Below, piece after piece: positions 51,877 through 60,844 of a stretch of DNA of 64,000 nucleotides (positions are counted from its first letter, which is position 1; each line of letters opens with the position of its first letter). The notes under the pieces were generated by a model. It made no database searches. It saw nothing but the letters and a program-made list of their open reading frames with translations, and was not told the origin of the DNA. The DNA lies in NCBI RefSeq assembly GCF_019603315.1, contig NZ_CP080649.1, positions 2,738,176 through 2,802,175 on the forward strand, written 5' to 3'. The stretch is from Ruficoccus sp. ZRK36 (GTDB taxonomy: Bacteria; Verrucomicrobiota; Verrucomicrobiia; Opitutales; Cerasicoccaceae). The position numbers and the translations under genes were made by a program.

Positions 51877-52965
51877 TCAGGTAGATCGAAGGTAGGTTGT
51901 CATGTCGATGCGTGCCTCGACGGGCTGCCCTGCCAGGTAGCGCTCGATGTTCTCCAAGGCAAGCTGGCCACAGGCGATGTAGCAGTCGCGTGTAGGCCCG
52001 GCGATATGGGGGGAGATAATAAGGTCGTCGCACCGGAGTAGCTCGGAATCTGTGCCGGGAGGCTCGGCGTCGAGCACGTCAAGGGCGATGCGCAGGCGAC
52101 CGTTTTTACTTTCATTAATCAATGCCTGCTCGTCCACAACTGGGCCACGGCCAACATTGACGAAGACGGCGTTATCGGGCAGCAGGCTGAGGTGGTGCGC
52201 CGTGACGGAGCCGCGGCTGCTTTCCGTCAGTGCCTCGCATTCGATGATAATATCTTTACCGCTGAAAAGCTCTTCCAGGCTCTCGCAAGGCTCGACGCCA
52301 TGCTCCTCCATGAGCGCATGCGGTACACCAGATGAATAGCAGCTGATGGAGAGATTGTAGCTCTGCAGCAGCCGAACGATCTCGCGGGCGACCTTGCCAA
52401 ATCCGTGCAAGCCGAGGCTTCGGCCGCTCAGACTCATGGTGTTCAGGCTGCGCTTGGCGGTATGGAATTCCTCGCAAGACTTGCTGGCTACATCCTTCCA
52501 GCGCGTGATCTGACGCAGGCTGGCAAGGGTTAACAAAATTGCGTGTTCTGCGACCGGTGTGCTGGCCAAGGTGCCCCAGTTGCTGACGAGAATGCCTTTT
52601 TCAAGGGCCAGTTGGGGGACGACTCGGCGCACTGATCCGGTGAGGTTACAGATGTATTTCACCTGGAACCAGGGGCTCTCGATGATCTCGTCCGTCAGCG
52701 CAGGAGTCGACCAGCCTGTCATCAAGATCGTCGGTGCAAAATCCTTCAGGATTTCTGCCCATTCAGACCTGTCAATCTCGTTGGAGAAGAGGACCTTCCA
52801 GCATACGTTCGCAGAGTCCTTTGGCAGGCCATCAGGCAGGAAACTCAGGAATTCCTGCTCGTTGATAACCAGCAAAATCCGTTGCTCAGTCGTGGAAACC
52901 GATGTCGGCTGCAGCCCTGCGGGCCCGGCCATAACAGCGTTTTCATGGGAAGATGGATTCTGCAT
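51877..52965 (-). CDS. D-2-hydroxyacid dehydrogenase family protein
   Basis: This is a 362-residue NAD(P)-dependent enzyme of the D-isomer-specific 2-hydroxyacid dehydrogenase family. It has the coenzyme motif LGLHGFGKVAREIVRLL (the first Gly of GxGxxG is replaced by His), the substrate Arg in NVGRGPVVDEQAL, Glu in ALDVLDAEPPG, and the catalytic His in ISPHIAGPT. An N-terminal extension of about 25 residues precedes the first strand. It reduces a 2-keto acid or oxidises a D-hydroxy acid. It sits between a LacI gene upstream (62 bp) and the PEP-CTERM array downstream (106 bp) on the same strand, so it could belong to a sugar-acid pathway under that regulator. Confidence 0.87.
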   Translation of the reverse strand: MQNPSSHENAVMAGPAGLQPTSVSTTEQRILLVINEQEFLSFLPDGLPKDSANVCWKVLFSNEIDRSEWAEILKDFAPTILMTGWSTPALTDEIIESPWFQVKYICNLTGSVRRVVPQLALEKGILVSNWGTLASTPVAEHAILLTLASLRQITRWKDVASKSCEEFHTAKRSLNTMSLSGRSLGLHGFGKVAREIVRLLQSYNLSISCYSSGVPHALMEEHGVEPCESLEELFSGKDIIIECEALTESSRGSVTAHHLSLLPDNAVFVNVGRGPVVDEQALINESKNGRLRIALDVLDAEPPGTDSELLRCDDLIISPHIAGPTRDCYIACGQLALENIERYLAGQPVEARIDMTTYLRST

Positions 52966-53027
52966 ACACCTAATATATAGGCGACTCTCGCTTTAGTGTG
53001 AAGATCGCCCCTACTCGCACATGCTAG

Positions 53028-54113
53028 TCAGGAGGCTTTTGTGCGTTTTTTCTTTGCCTTCTTTTTGGGGGTACGAAGGTCAGGGAGGGTTCTGCCCTCG
53101 GCCCATATCCCCTCGGCATGGATGCGCAGGGCACGCTCGGGGATGCCGCGCTCGCCGCGCAGCATCATATTCGTCAGGTGATCGACGGCGACCCGTCCGA
53201 TATTGATCCCGTCCTCGCAAACGCCTGACATGGACGAGTTCGTTGTTACCATGAGCGGGCAGGCTATTGCGACGTCTTGTGGGACGCGTACACCGACTTG
53301 CTCCAGCATATGGGCCGTATTATGTGAGCCGCTGACGATGGCCTCGACCTTGTTCCCGTTTTCAGCCAGCTCCTCAAGCTGCCTTTTGAGCCGGGGGCCG
53401 TTGTTGGTTTGAAAATCGATGATGATCGGTTTTTCGCCGATTTTCTGCTGCCACACGAGATAGGCGGCCAGGAAATTGTGGTCGGTGCGCTCGTCGTGGA
53501 TCGGGCTAAAGGCAAAGGCGATCTTTCGGTACCCGCGTTGGTGCATCTTTTCCATGACCATGCAGGTCGAGCGGTACTGGGTGGAGGTCACGGTGTGGAG
53601 CTTGGGCTCCATCAGTGTGTAGCCGAACGTAATGAATGAAAAGTCGTCCCACTTGAAGTCGAGCACCATGTGGGCATGGGGCTGCGGACAGAGCAGAATG
53701 CCATTAACGTTGCGGGCCTTGAGGATCGACGCCATCCGCTGGAAGCTCATCTCGTCGGGCGTCATTTCAAAGACTTCCAATTGGTAGCCGTATTTGTCGG
53801 CCCGCTCCTTGGCACCCTCGTAGTACTGCGTGAAGATTCGGAGATTTCGCCAGTTGTACTTGATGTTGTCGTCGTTAATGGCGAGCCACGCAATGACACC
53901 GTGGAAGCTGCGGATCTGGAGGCTGCTGCGGTAGGCAGACAGTGCAGAGAGCACGGGATCGGGGCGGTACCCCATCTCCTCCGCGATCTTCTGGATGCGG
54001 TCCCGGGTAGCCTGGGGGAGGCTGGGGTGGTTCTTAAATGCGAGCGAAACCGTCGCCCTGTGGACGCCGGCGGCCTTGGCCACATCTTGTTGCGTTACGC
54101 GTTTGCCCTGCAT
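53028..54113 (-). CDS. LacI-family transcriptional regulator
   Basis: This is a 361-residue regulator. The HTH is RVTQQDVAKAAGVHRATVSLAFKN, followed by the hinge IAEEMGYRPDPVLSALSAY. The core has YYEGAKERADKYGYQLEVFEM and VNGILLCPQPHAHM, which parallel the LacI protein at 34948-35985. The C-terminal tail is a Lys-rich TPKKKAKKKR stretch, unusual for LacI proteins. The ATG at 54113 gives the standard LacI start; the frame opens at 54155. It diverges from another LacI gene and precedes the hydroxyacid dehydrogenase on the same strand. Confidence 0.88.
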   Translation of the reverse strand: MQGKRVTQQDVAKAAGVHRATVSLAFKNHPSLPQATRDRIQKIAEEMGYRPDPVLSALSAYRSSLQIRSFHGVIAWLAINDDNIKYNWRNLRIFTQYYEGAKERADKYGYQLEVFEMTPDEMSFQRMASILKARNVNGILLCPQPHAHMVLDFKWDDFSFITFGYTLMEPKLHTVTSTQYRSTCMVMEKMHQRGYRKIAFAFSPIHDERTDHNFLAAYLVWQQKIGEKPIIIDFQTNNGPRLKRQLEELAENGNKVEAIVSGSHNTAHMLEQVGVRVPQDVAIACPLMVTTNSSMSGVCEDGINIGRVAVDHLTNMMLRGERGIPERALRIHAEGIWAEGRTLPDLRTPKKKAKKKRTKAS

Positions 54114-54292
54114 ACTAGCATGAGTAAGTAACTGGCTCGTGGCATCACCTGTCAAGGGGGAAGATTTCGATGGCCCTGTTTTCGGGATGAGTCCAGAGAG
54201 GTGAGGAAGGGGCTTTTTATCGCCGCCTCAGAAGCTTCGCATGTGCATTCCGGCATTGTGCAGTTTGGGTTATCTTGGTTGAGTATTCTCTC

Positions 54293-55375
54293 ATGGATGA
54301 AGAAACCCCGAGTGTCGGAGTGACGATGGCTGATGTGGCACGCCTGGCAGGCGTGCATCCCTCCACCGTGTCTCGGGCGCTCAGGGGCGACACTCGCATC
54401 AGCGCGGAGGTACGTGAGCAAGTCAGGGAGGTGGCGGACCGACTCGGCTATCGCCCGAATCCGCTTCTCACGGCGCTTTCGTCACTGCGACACCAGCACT
54501 CGCAGCACAAGACGCCGACGACGCTGGCCTACGTCCTGCGTGAAGAGACTCACGTCACCGACCATTTCAAAGGTGTGAAAAAGGCGGCCACGGCCAGCGG
54601 CTTCAAGGTCGAGGTCTTCACCATCGGCTCCTCGCTTTCACCCAAGCGGCTCAACCAGATACTGACCTATCGCAATATCCTCGGGGTCATTCTCGCGCCC
54701 CTGCCCGAGGCCCACGGTTCGTTTGAGCTGGATTGGGATAAGTACGCTACGGTCGCGCTGGAGTATACCTTTTTGCATCCTCGCTTCGACCGTATCGTGC
54801 CCGATAGCTTCCAGTCCGTCGTGCAGGTGCTCAAGCAGTGCGCGAACTACGGCCACCGCCGTGTCGGCATCGTGCTCAGCCACGCTGTCCATGAGCGAAA
54901 CGAGGGCCTGCTCGTGGCGGCGTACGAGTACCATGTGCGCCGGGACAATCGTCTGGTATTGATTGAGCCCCTGATCGTCGGCCCCGAGGGGGAGGAGGCT
55001 GCTATCCATGACTGGCTACTGCGGGCACAGCCCGAGGTCGTCATCACCTCTAACCGCATTATGTCGGAGGTGCGAAAGTGTATGGATACATTGGGCCTGG
55101 ATGTGCCGCGCCAGATCGGGCTCGTCAATCTGAACGCAGACCCGGTCTCACCGGAGCATGCCGGTATCGTCCTGAATGCCCAGATGATGGGCGAGCAGGC
55201 TGCCTACCACCTGGTCCATAAGCTCCACCATAACCAGTTCGGGGTGCCAGCCTCACCCGTCTCGATCCAGACTTACTTCAGGTGGGTCGATGGGCCGACG
55301 TTGATTCCGGCAAAAGAGATGGAGCGGCCGGCCGTTTACGATGCGCAGCAGTCCGCACCGGCGAGCGCAGAGTAA
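54293..55375 (+). CDS. LacI-family transcriptional regulator
   Basis: This is a 360-residue regulator with HTH VTMADVARLAGVHPSTVSRALRG and hinge VADRLGYRPNPLLTALSSL. The sensor core (FKGVKKAATASGFKVEVFTI; ILGVILAPLPEAHGSF) is of the same sub-branch as the other two LacI proteins. A TTG 18 bases upstream in frame is less likely as a start. It is back-to-back with the LacI gene at 53028-54113 (about 180 bp apart) and converges with the GH gene at 55430. It probably controls the glycosidase genes immediately to its right. Confidence 0.88.
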   Translation: MDEETPSVGVTMADVARLAGVHPSTVSRALRGDTRISAEVREQVREVADRLGYRPNPLLTALSSLRHQHSQHKTPTTLAYVLREETHVTDHFKGVKKAATASGFKVEVFTIGSSLSPKRLNQILTYRNILGVILAPLPEAHGSFELDWDKYATVALEYTFLHPRFDRIVPDSFQSVVQVLKQCANYGHRRVGIVLSHAVHERNEGLLVAAYEYHVRRDNRLVLIEPLIVGPEGEEAAIHDWLLRAQPEVVITSNRIMSEVRKCMDTLGLDVPRQIGLVNLNADPVSPEHAGIVLNAQMMGEQAAYHLVHKLHHNQFGVPASPVSIQTYFRWVDGPTLIPAKEMERPAVYDAQQSAPASAE

Positions 55376-55392
55376 GCCTGCGTTCACGTAAA

Positions 55393-55406
55393 GCCACGAT
55401 TGTGGC
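55393..55406. terminator. Small hairpin between convergent LacI and GH genes
   Basis: GCCAC-GATT-GTGGC is a 5-bp stem followed rightward by GGCCTTTTCC and leftward by TTTACG. It is a weak candidate bidirectional terminator in the 54-bp convergent gap. Confidence 0.35.
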
Positions 55407-55429
55407 GGCCTTTTCCGTGGTCGATGTGC

Positions 55430-57271
55430 TTAGCTTTCCAGTTTAAACAGTGCCGTGTCGGGTTTTTTAAACGTGTACTCGAAGCTGTCGCCGCCGATCT
55501 CGATCGTTTGTCCGGTGAACAGCTCCGTCGCCCGGTTGCAGGGGGAGGGGAGAGCGATGCGCTGACGTCCGCCCTCGGCGGTATGCACCGCGACGAATCG
55601 GCTGTTGGCGTAGACGGGCTGCTCCTGCTCGCAATATAAGTGCACACCGCTGGCGGCGGCAGCCTGCTTGAGGACGGCGGAGGTCAGTTCCTCGCCCTGG
55701 TGGACGTAGGTCAGGCGGTGTCCGTCACGCTCGACGGTTGTCGCGCCGGGGGTGCCCCATGGGGTGCCGCATATCTGCGCCACGCGTTCAGGGTCGAGGC
55801 TTTCGCCATCGCTGATTCCGGGGGCGTACAGATACAGAGAGCCGGTGCCGGATGTCTGCACATATTGGCGCAGGATTTCCAGTTTATCCTCCGTCATCTC
55901 GAAGATGGCGGGCAGTATCCAGAACTTGATACGCTCGCGGTTCGGGATCGCGGGGATGTCGTCAAAGTGATAGCACTCCCAGGGTGCTCCGATACAGTCA
56001 AGGGCCCGCTTTGTTTCATTATAGAACCACTTTACCCGCGAGTCGTGCTGGTTGAGGTAGTAGATGCTCTCGGGGTCGATGATGAGGGCGATCTCGGCGG
56101 TATCGACGACGGGGTCCGAAATATGCGTGGCGTAGATTTCCCGGGATTTGGCGAGTGTGCCGAGGATGTCAGGCGTTTCGTAGTAGCCTCCCCACATGTC
56201 GAACCACCAGAGAGAGGTGCGCTTAAGCAGGGAGTTTGCCAACTCACGCTTGAGCCCGGCCACGGCCTTTTCCTCCGTGTCCCAGGTGCGTTTGTCAAAG
56301 ACCGCGTACTCCGACATGGCGAGGTTACTGGTGTGGGTCTGCTGGTCGCACTCGCGCAGATAGCCCTTGCCGTGCAGGCGGATGCTCTCTGTCGGCCCGA
56401 GGTCGCCGCTGCCCATGCCGATAAAGGCGAAGCCCCCCTGCGGGGAGATGAGGAAGTCCAGCTCCTCGCAGGCGAGCAGGCGGCGGCAGTCGTTGTTACC
56501 GACGATCACGCGCCAGTCCTGCAGTACGAGCGGGTAGCCGAAGAAGACGCCCAGCTCGGTCTTGTCGCTGACGCAGGCGCGGGCTTTTTTCAAAAAATAC
56601 TCAATCGCGTCGGAGATCTCGTCCGCGCACCAGCCGATGTATTCGAGCGTGGTGCCGTCGGTCTGCGGGTCGCGCAGGAGCCCGTCAAAGGAGACATGCG
56701 TGCGCGCATTGAGGCCAGGGATGTCCTCGGCAGGCTTGCCCTGTTGGGTCTGGTATTCGTTCCAGGCCTTGGTGCGTGAGCGGCTTTCGGAGAGGTTGGA
56801 GTTGTCGTACCACTCGCAGGTGCCGCCACAGGCGAGCACATAGGCGGTGACGCGGCCGGGGTGGTTGGTCTCGATATGGCGAATGAGCGCCTCCATGTAG
56901 GCGGCGGTTGTTTCGCGCCAGGCAGGGTCTGAGGTGAGGCGACCGAGTTGATTAAAGCTGTCGCACTTGAGCTTGTGACGGGAGAGCCACTCCGGAGTAT
57001 TCAGGTCCACCATGCAGATCAGGCGGCTGCCGGGGCAGTTGGCGGTGAGGTCGGCAATCTGCTGATCGACCGGCGAGAACTCGTACTGGCCCTGTATGCC
57101 CGACATGGTGAAGTGCCAGGACGGGGCATATTTGCAGTACGGTTCAGCAAGGGAGTTGGTGGTGTTTCCGGCGAAGAAACAGACCGTATCGCCTCCGGTA
57201 TCTGCGAAGCGGCGGTGGCCCTCTGGCTCCGGCCAAAAAGAACGGTAAGCAAAGTACTGGTTTTTATCCAT
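55430..57271 (-). CDS. GH-A clan beta-galactosidase-like glycoside hydrolase
   Basis: This is a 613-residue enzyme without a signal peptide. An N-terminal TIM barrel has candidate acid/base Glu153 in ACGGTCEWYDNSN and candidate nucleophile Glu307 in GYLRECDQQTH (the E-x-D-x-x-TH pattern of beta-galactosidase-like proteins from Lentisphaerae/Verrucomicrobiota). Residues 390-530 resemble the glutamine-amidotransferase-like trimerisation domain of GH42, and a beta domain ends the chain. It probably hydrolyses imported oligosaccharides. It diverges from the propeller glycosidase across 239 bp, in which GCGTC-G-GACGC (57384-57394) is the best operator-like dyad. Confidence 0.75.
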   Translation of the reverse strand: MDKNQYFAYRSFWPEPEGHRRFADTGGDTVCFFAGNTTNSLAEPYCKYAPSWHFTMSGIQGQYEFSPVDQQIADLTANCPGSRLICMVDLNTPEWLSRHKLKCDSFNQLGRLTSDPAWRETTAAYMEALIRHIETNHPGRVTAYVLACGGTCEWYDNSNLSESRSRTKAWNEYQTQQGKPAEDIPGLNARTHVSFDGLLRDPQTDGTTLEYIGWCADEISDAIEYFLKKARACVSDKTELGVFFGYPLVLQDWRVIVGNNDCRRLLACEELDFLISPQGGFAFIGMGSGDLGPTESIRLHGKGYLRECDQQTHTSNLAMSEYAVFDKRTWDTEEKAVAGLKRELANSLLKRTSLWWFDMWGGYYETPDILGTLAKSREIYATHISDPVVDTAEIALIIDPESIYYLNQHDSRVKWFYNETKRALDCIGAPWECYHFDDIPAIPNRERIKFWILPAIFEMTEDKLEILRQYVQTSGTGSLYLYAPGISDGESLDPERVAQICGTPWGTPGATTVERDGHRLTYVHQGEELTSAVLKQAAAASGVHLYCEQEQPVYANSRFVAVHTAEGGRQRIALPSPCNRATELFTGQTIEIGGDSFEYTFKKPDTALFKLES

Positions 57272-57510
57272 GGAGATTAAAGTGATTGGGGCGGCGGTAT
57301 TTATCCGGGATCAGGTTCAGGATGCAACGGGTTTGGATATGCCTCGTATGGGGCACAGGAAAAGTCAGGTTTCTAAGCATGGTGCGTCGGACGCCGTGAA
57401 CAACATCTTAGTCGTGCGCACTGTCGCATAGCGTGATTTGTAGCGTAATGCGCAATGAATTGCACAGCTTTTCCGTTGTTTGCCAGGGGGCTGATGACAG
57501 GTTACGCGGG

Positions 57511-58533
57511 ATGAACTCCAGCCCCCGGTCTGATGAACTGACATTCTACAAGCGGCTCCAGCCCGTGCCCGTGGAGGGCGGCTTTCGGATGCCCGGTTAC
57601 TGGGTCTGGTGCGGCTCGGCCATTCAGGGTGAGGACGGGCGCTATCACCTGTTCGCGTCCCGCTGGTCGCAGGAGTTTCCGATGTTCTCCGGCTATATCC
57701 TGCACTCGGAGATCGTCCACGCGGTCGCGGATACGCCGAGCGGCCCCTATACCTTTGTGGAAAAGATTCTCCCCTGCACGGCAGCGGATGCCTGGGATGG
57801 CCGGATGGCCCACAACCCGACCATTCGCAAGCAGGGCGACACCTATCTGCTGTACTACATCGCCTCGACCTATTCACGTCCGGACGGCGCAGCGGATACG
57901 GAGGAGATGTGCGAGGAAAGCTATGCCAATATCCGTATCGGGCTGGCGACTGCCCGCTCTGTCAATGGTCCGTGGGAGGTCCGCTCTGAACCTGTCCTGG
58001 ATGTGCGGCCCGGTAAATGGGACCACGCCATCGTGACAAACCCCGCTCCGGTCATTCGCCCGGACGGTGGGGTGCTGCTGTACTACCGTGCCAATACACC
58101 CGAGGGACTCGCAATCGGTGTGGCCGGAGCTGACAGCTATAAGGGTCCCTATCGTCGTCTGTCAGATGAGCCGGTGTTGCACTTCGAGAACGGAGACTTT
58201 GTCGAGGACCCCTTTGTGTGGTGGTCGGGGGATCGCTACGAGATGCTCGCCAAGGACATGCTCGGTGGCTTGACCGGTGAGCTGCATGCCGGGGTACATA
58301 TGATCTCCCCCGATGGGCTGGAGTGGCAGCTCGCGGATTCCCCCAAGGCTTACTCCCGCGATATCGCCTACGCCGACGGGAGCCGGATGCGACTGGGCAG
58401 CCTGGAGCGCCCGCAGCTCCTGTTCGATGAGAACAACCAGCCCGTTTGTCTCTTTGCGGCGGCGGCAGACGGCCCCGGTGGCTTCTATGAGGCGAAGCAC
58501 ACCTGGAACATCGCGATTCCGATTTCGGATTAA
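57511..58533 (+). CDS. Five-bladed-propeller glycoside hydrolase (GH43/GH117-like)
   Basis: This is a 340-residue cytosolic protein. The five-bladed propeller pattern of clan GH-F/J and relatives is visible: VWCGSAIQGEDGRYHLFASRW, MAHNPTIRKQGDTYLLYYIAS, NPAPVIRPDGGVLLYYR and FVEDPFVWWSGDRYEM with an acidic ED-P pair. The C-terminal half has LERPQLLFDENNQPVCLFAA. It probably removes terminal sugars. The family (43, 117 or 130) cannot be fixed by eye. Alternative starts are an ATG at 57448 and a GTG at 57433. It is convergent with the TetR gene; a 7-bp stem at 58534-58561 lies between them. Confidence 0.75.
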   Translation: MNSSPRSDELTFYKRLQPVPVEGGFRMPGYWVWCGSAIQGEDGRYHLFASRWSQEFPMFSGYILHSEIVHAVADTPSGPYTFVEKILPCTAADAWDGRMAHNPTIRKQGDTYLLYYIASTYSRPDGAADTEEMCEESYANIRIGLATARSVNGPWEVRSEPVLDVRPGKWDHAIVTNPAPVIRPDGGVLLYYRANTPEGLAIGVAGADSYKGPYRRLSDEPVLHFENGDFVEDPFVWWSGDRYEMLAKDMLGGLTGELHAGVHMISPDGLEWQLADSPKAYSRDIAYADGSRMRLGSLERPQLLFDENNQPVCLFAAAADGPGGFYEAKHTWNIAIPISD

Positions 58534-58583
58534 GCGCCTCCGACCAGGTGAGGAGAGGCGCCGCGATCAAAGGCTGGTTGTCG

Positions 58584-59252
58584 TCAGGGGCGGGGATTGA
58601 TCCCGTGCATGATAAAGGTAAAGACGCGCTCGGCCATGGCCTCGATCTCGGCAGGCTTCTCGGGGATTTTGCCGGGGAAGCGCTCCAGGAGCGGACGGCA
58701 GAGGGCGAACTGGATGACCAGCAGTACGATGCGGTTAGCGGTTTCCTCGATCTGCGCAGTGGGGGCTTTTTTTTCGAGCAGACGACCTACGATGCCGGAG
58801 AGTTTTAGGCGGATAGGCAGAAAGACCTCCCGCACGAGTTCGTCAAAAACATTGGTGGGCAGGGCGAGCTCGCGCATCATCATGGCGGGCAGATAGGGGT
58901 AGTCCCGGCGGCGCTGCATCAGCGAAACGATGAAGCTGCGGGTGAACAATCGCAGGGCTTCGTCGGGTGGGCCGGATACGTCCATGTCGGCGATTGAGCC
59001 GCGCTCCGTCAGGTCACGGTAGGTGCTGAAAAGGGTCTCACGGTAGAGGGCCTCCTTACCGCCGAAGTAGTAGCGTACCGCCCCAAGGTTGGCGTTCGCG
59101 CTCTGGCAGATCGCGCGCAGGCTCGCTGCCTGATAGCCCTCCTGGGCGAAAATCATCCCTGCGGCGCGCATCAGGCGGGCCCGCGTTTCCATCCCGTCCT
59201 CACGCCGGGGAAGCGTGCGGGGAGTGGGGGATTTTCGTGGACTTTTTTTCAT
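58584..59252 (-). CDS. TetR-family regulator, CecR (YbiH)-like
   Basis: This is a 222-residue repressor. The N-terminal HTH is ARLMRAAGMIFAQEGYQAAS...LRAICQSANANLGAVRYYFGGKEALYRE. The C-terminal domain (PYLPAMMMRELALPTNVFDELV) matches the CerR/CecR type (DUF1956). In E. coli, CecR lies beside ybhGFSR and represses it. Here it diverges from an outer-membrane factor gene followed by ybhG, ybhF and ybhS homologues, so control of that exporter is very likely. The ligand is probably a toxic organic or antibiotic. Confidence 0.9.
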   Translation of the reverse strand: MKKSPRKSPTPRTLPRREDGMETRARLMRAAGMIFAQEGYQAASLRAICQSANANLGAVRYYFGGKEALYRETLFSTYRDLTERGSIADMDVSGPPDEALRLFTRSFIVSLMQRRRDYPYLPAMMMRELALPTNVFDELVREVFLPIRLKLSGIVGRLLEKKAPTAQIEETANRIVLLVIQFALCRPLLERFPGKIPEKPAEIEAMAERVFTFIMHGINPRP

Positions 59253-59311
59253 ACGATTGTTTGACTTATGCCTTTGCCGCCTTCTTATATAATACGAACG
59301 TTTAACTTAAT
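59251..59311. promoter_or_regulatory. Divergent promoter with two 20-bp direct repeats (candidate TetR operators)
   Basis: ATACGATTGTTTGACTTATG (59251-59270) and ATACGAACGTTTAACTTAAT (59292-59311) share 15 of 20 bases and are 41 bp apart, four helical turns. The first covers the tetR start codon. A TTGACT (59261-59266) and TTATAT/TATAAT (59285-59293) form a likely rightward promoter lying between and within the repeats, so binding would block it. Confidence 0.6.
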
Positions 59312-59326
59312 CGCGTGATATTTCCA

Positions 59327-60844
59327 ATGCAAAAAACACGCTTTCTGCTCCCGCTCGCCAGTGCCTTTTCGGCTCTGCTGATTGGCGGCTGCATGGTCGG
59401 CCCCGACTATGATGGGGTCGAGCCAGCGCCCGGCACGTCGATGGACTGGCGCGGACAGACTCAGGAGGAGTATCTTTCCACGGAGGCGGTGAGGCCGGAG
59501 ACGCGCTGGTGGGAGCGCTTCGAGGACCCGGAGCTGGACCGCCTTGTGCAGGTCGCGATGGCGGGAAACTTCGAGCTGGCGCAGGCGGCGGCGAATGTGC
59601 AGGCCGCTTATGCGCGGCGAGGCGTCGTCAATGCCGAGCGACTGCCCAGCCTCGATGCCGAGGCATCCTATACGGCCGCCGGTGCCGGGAAGAAGTCCGC
59701 GACTTTTAACGGCCCGCCCCCCGGCATGCATGGCGAGCTTTTCGGGGCCGGTGCTATCGCCGCCTGGGAGGTGGACCTGTGGGGGCGCGTCGCCCGCTTG
59801 GTTGAATCGGCCGATGCCGACATCGAGGCGGCCCGCAATGCTTACCATGCGGCGGCTGTTGCGCTGGCCGCCGAGACGGCGCTGGCCTACATCGATGTGC
59901 GGACACTGGATGAGCGACTGGCCGCACTGGAGCAAAATATCGAGCTGCAGCTGAAAACTCTGGAGCTGACCGAGGAGCGCTATGACAGCGGAGAGGGGCG
60001 GCTGCTTGATGTATCTCAGGCGCGACGGCTCCTGGAGCGCACCCGTGCTGAGCGGCCCCGCCTGGAGCAGGCTCGCTCGCAGGCGGAAAACCGCCTTGCC
60101 GCGCTTTTGGGAGAACTCCCGCAGGACGGCCTGATCGGGACCGGTGCGGACGAACTGACACTGCCGGAAATCAACGGCCTGGGCCTGCCCGCACAACTTC
60201 TGGTGAGGCGCCCCGACGTGCTCGAAGCCGAGCAGGGCTATGCGGCCGCTATCGCGCGTATCGGCTCAGCCGAGGCGGAGCGTTTCCCCCGCCTGACGAT
60301 CGCCGGTTCCTTTACCCTGCAGGCGGATGATGCTGCTAACTATTTCAGTCCCGAGTCGTTTATCTACTCGATTGGGCCGACCCTGCAGCTCCCGATCTTT
60401 GAGGGGGGGCGCATCACCAGTAATATCGCGGTGCGCAAATCCGAGGCTGATGCCGCCCGCTGGAAGCTCGAGCAGACGCTCGTCACGGCGGTGCGGGAGG
60501 TCGAGGATGCTGCCACCGGCGTGGTCAAGGCCGAGGCCCGCTATGGACATATGCGCGACGCCTACGATGCCGCAGCGCTGACTGTCGAGCAGACGCAGGA
60601 GCGTTACGATGCCGGGATGACAGATCTATTCGAGCTGACGGATTCGCAGCGGCAGCTGGTTGAGATCGAGGACTCCGTGCTCGTCGCCCGGCAGCAGACC
60701 TTTGTGCAGACCGTTTACCTCTACCGCGCGCTCGGCGGGGGCTGGGCCGCGCTCGATCAGATGCGCCCGCTGGAGACCGTACCCGCCAACGCCCACCTGA
60801 GCCTTACCGAAAAAACTTCTGACGACACCGACCATGAAGATTAA
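59327..60844 (+). CDS. NodT-type outer-membrane efflux lipoprotein (TolC-like)
   Basis: This is a 505-residue outer-membrane factor. The signal peptide ends in lipobox LLIGGC (Cys22). Two OEP repeats follow, with long helices (WWERFEDPELDRLVQVAM; ALAAETALAYIDVRTLDERL) and family motifs such as LLVRRPDVLEAE and FEGGRITSNI. It forms the trimeric outer-membrane channel for the adaptor and ABC components encoded next. The ATG at 59327 was chosen; an upstream in-frame start at 59315 adds four residues. The gene overlaps the adaptor gene by 11 bp. Confidence 0.92.
   Translation: MQKTRFLLPLASAFSALLIGGCMVGPDYDGVEPAPGTSMDWRGQTQEEYLSTEAVRPETRWWERFEDPELDRLVQVAMAGNFELAQAAANVQAAYARRGVVNAERLPSLDAEASYTAAGAGKKSATFNGPPPGMHGELFGAGAIAAWEVDLWGRVARLVESADADIEAARNAYHAAAVALAAETALAYIDVRTLDERLAALEQNIELQLKTLELTEERYDSGEGRLLDVSQARRLLERTRAERPRLEQARSQAENRLAALLGELPQDGLIGTGADELTLPEINGLGLPAQLLVRRPDVLEAEQGYAAAIARIGSAEAERFPRLTIAGSFTLQADDAANYFSPESFIYSIGPTLQLPIFEGGRITSNIAVRKSEADAARWKLEQTLVTAVREVEDAATGVVKAEARYGHMRDAYDAAALTVEQTQERYDAGMTDLFELTDSQRQLVEIEDSVLVARQQTFVQTVYLYRALGGGWAALDQMRPLETVPANAHLSLTEKTSDDTDHED

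Noticed and set aside
55640-56779. 379-codon plus-strand frame
   Set aside because: Antisense to the GH-A hydrolase. Long shadow frames are common at this GC content.
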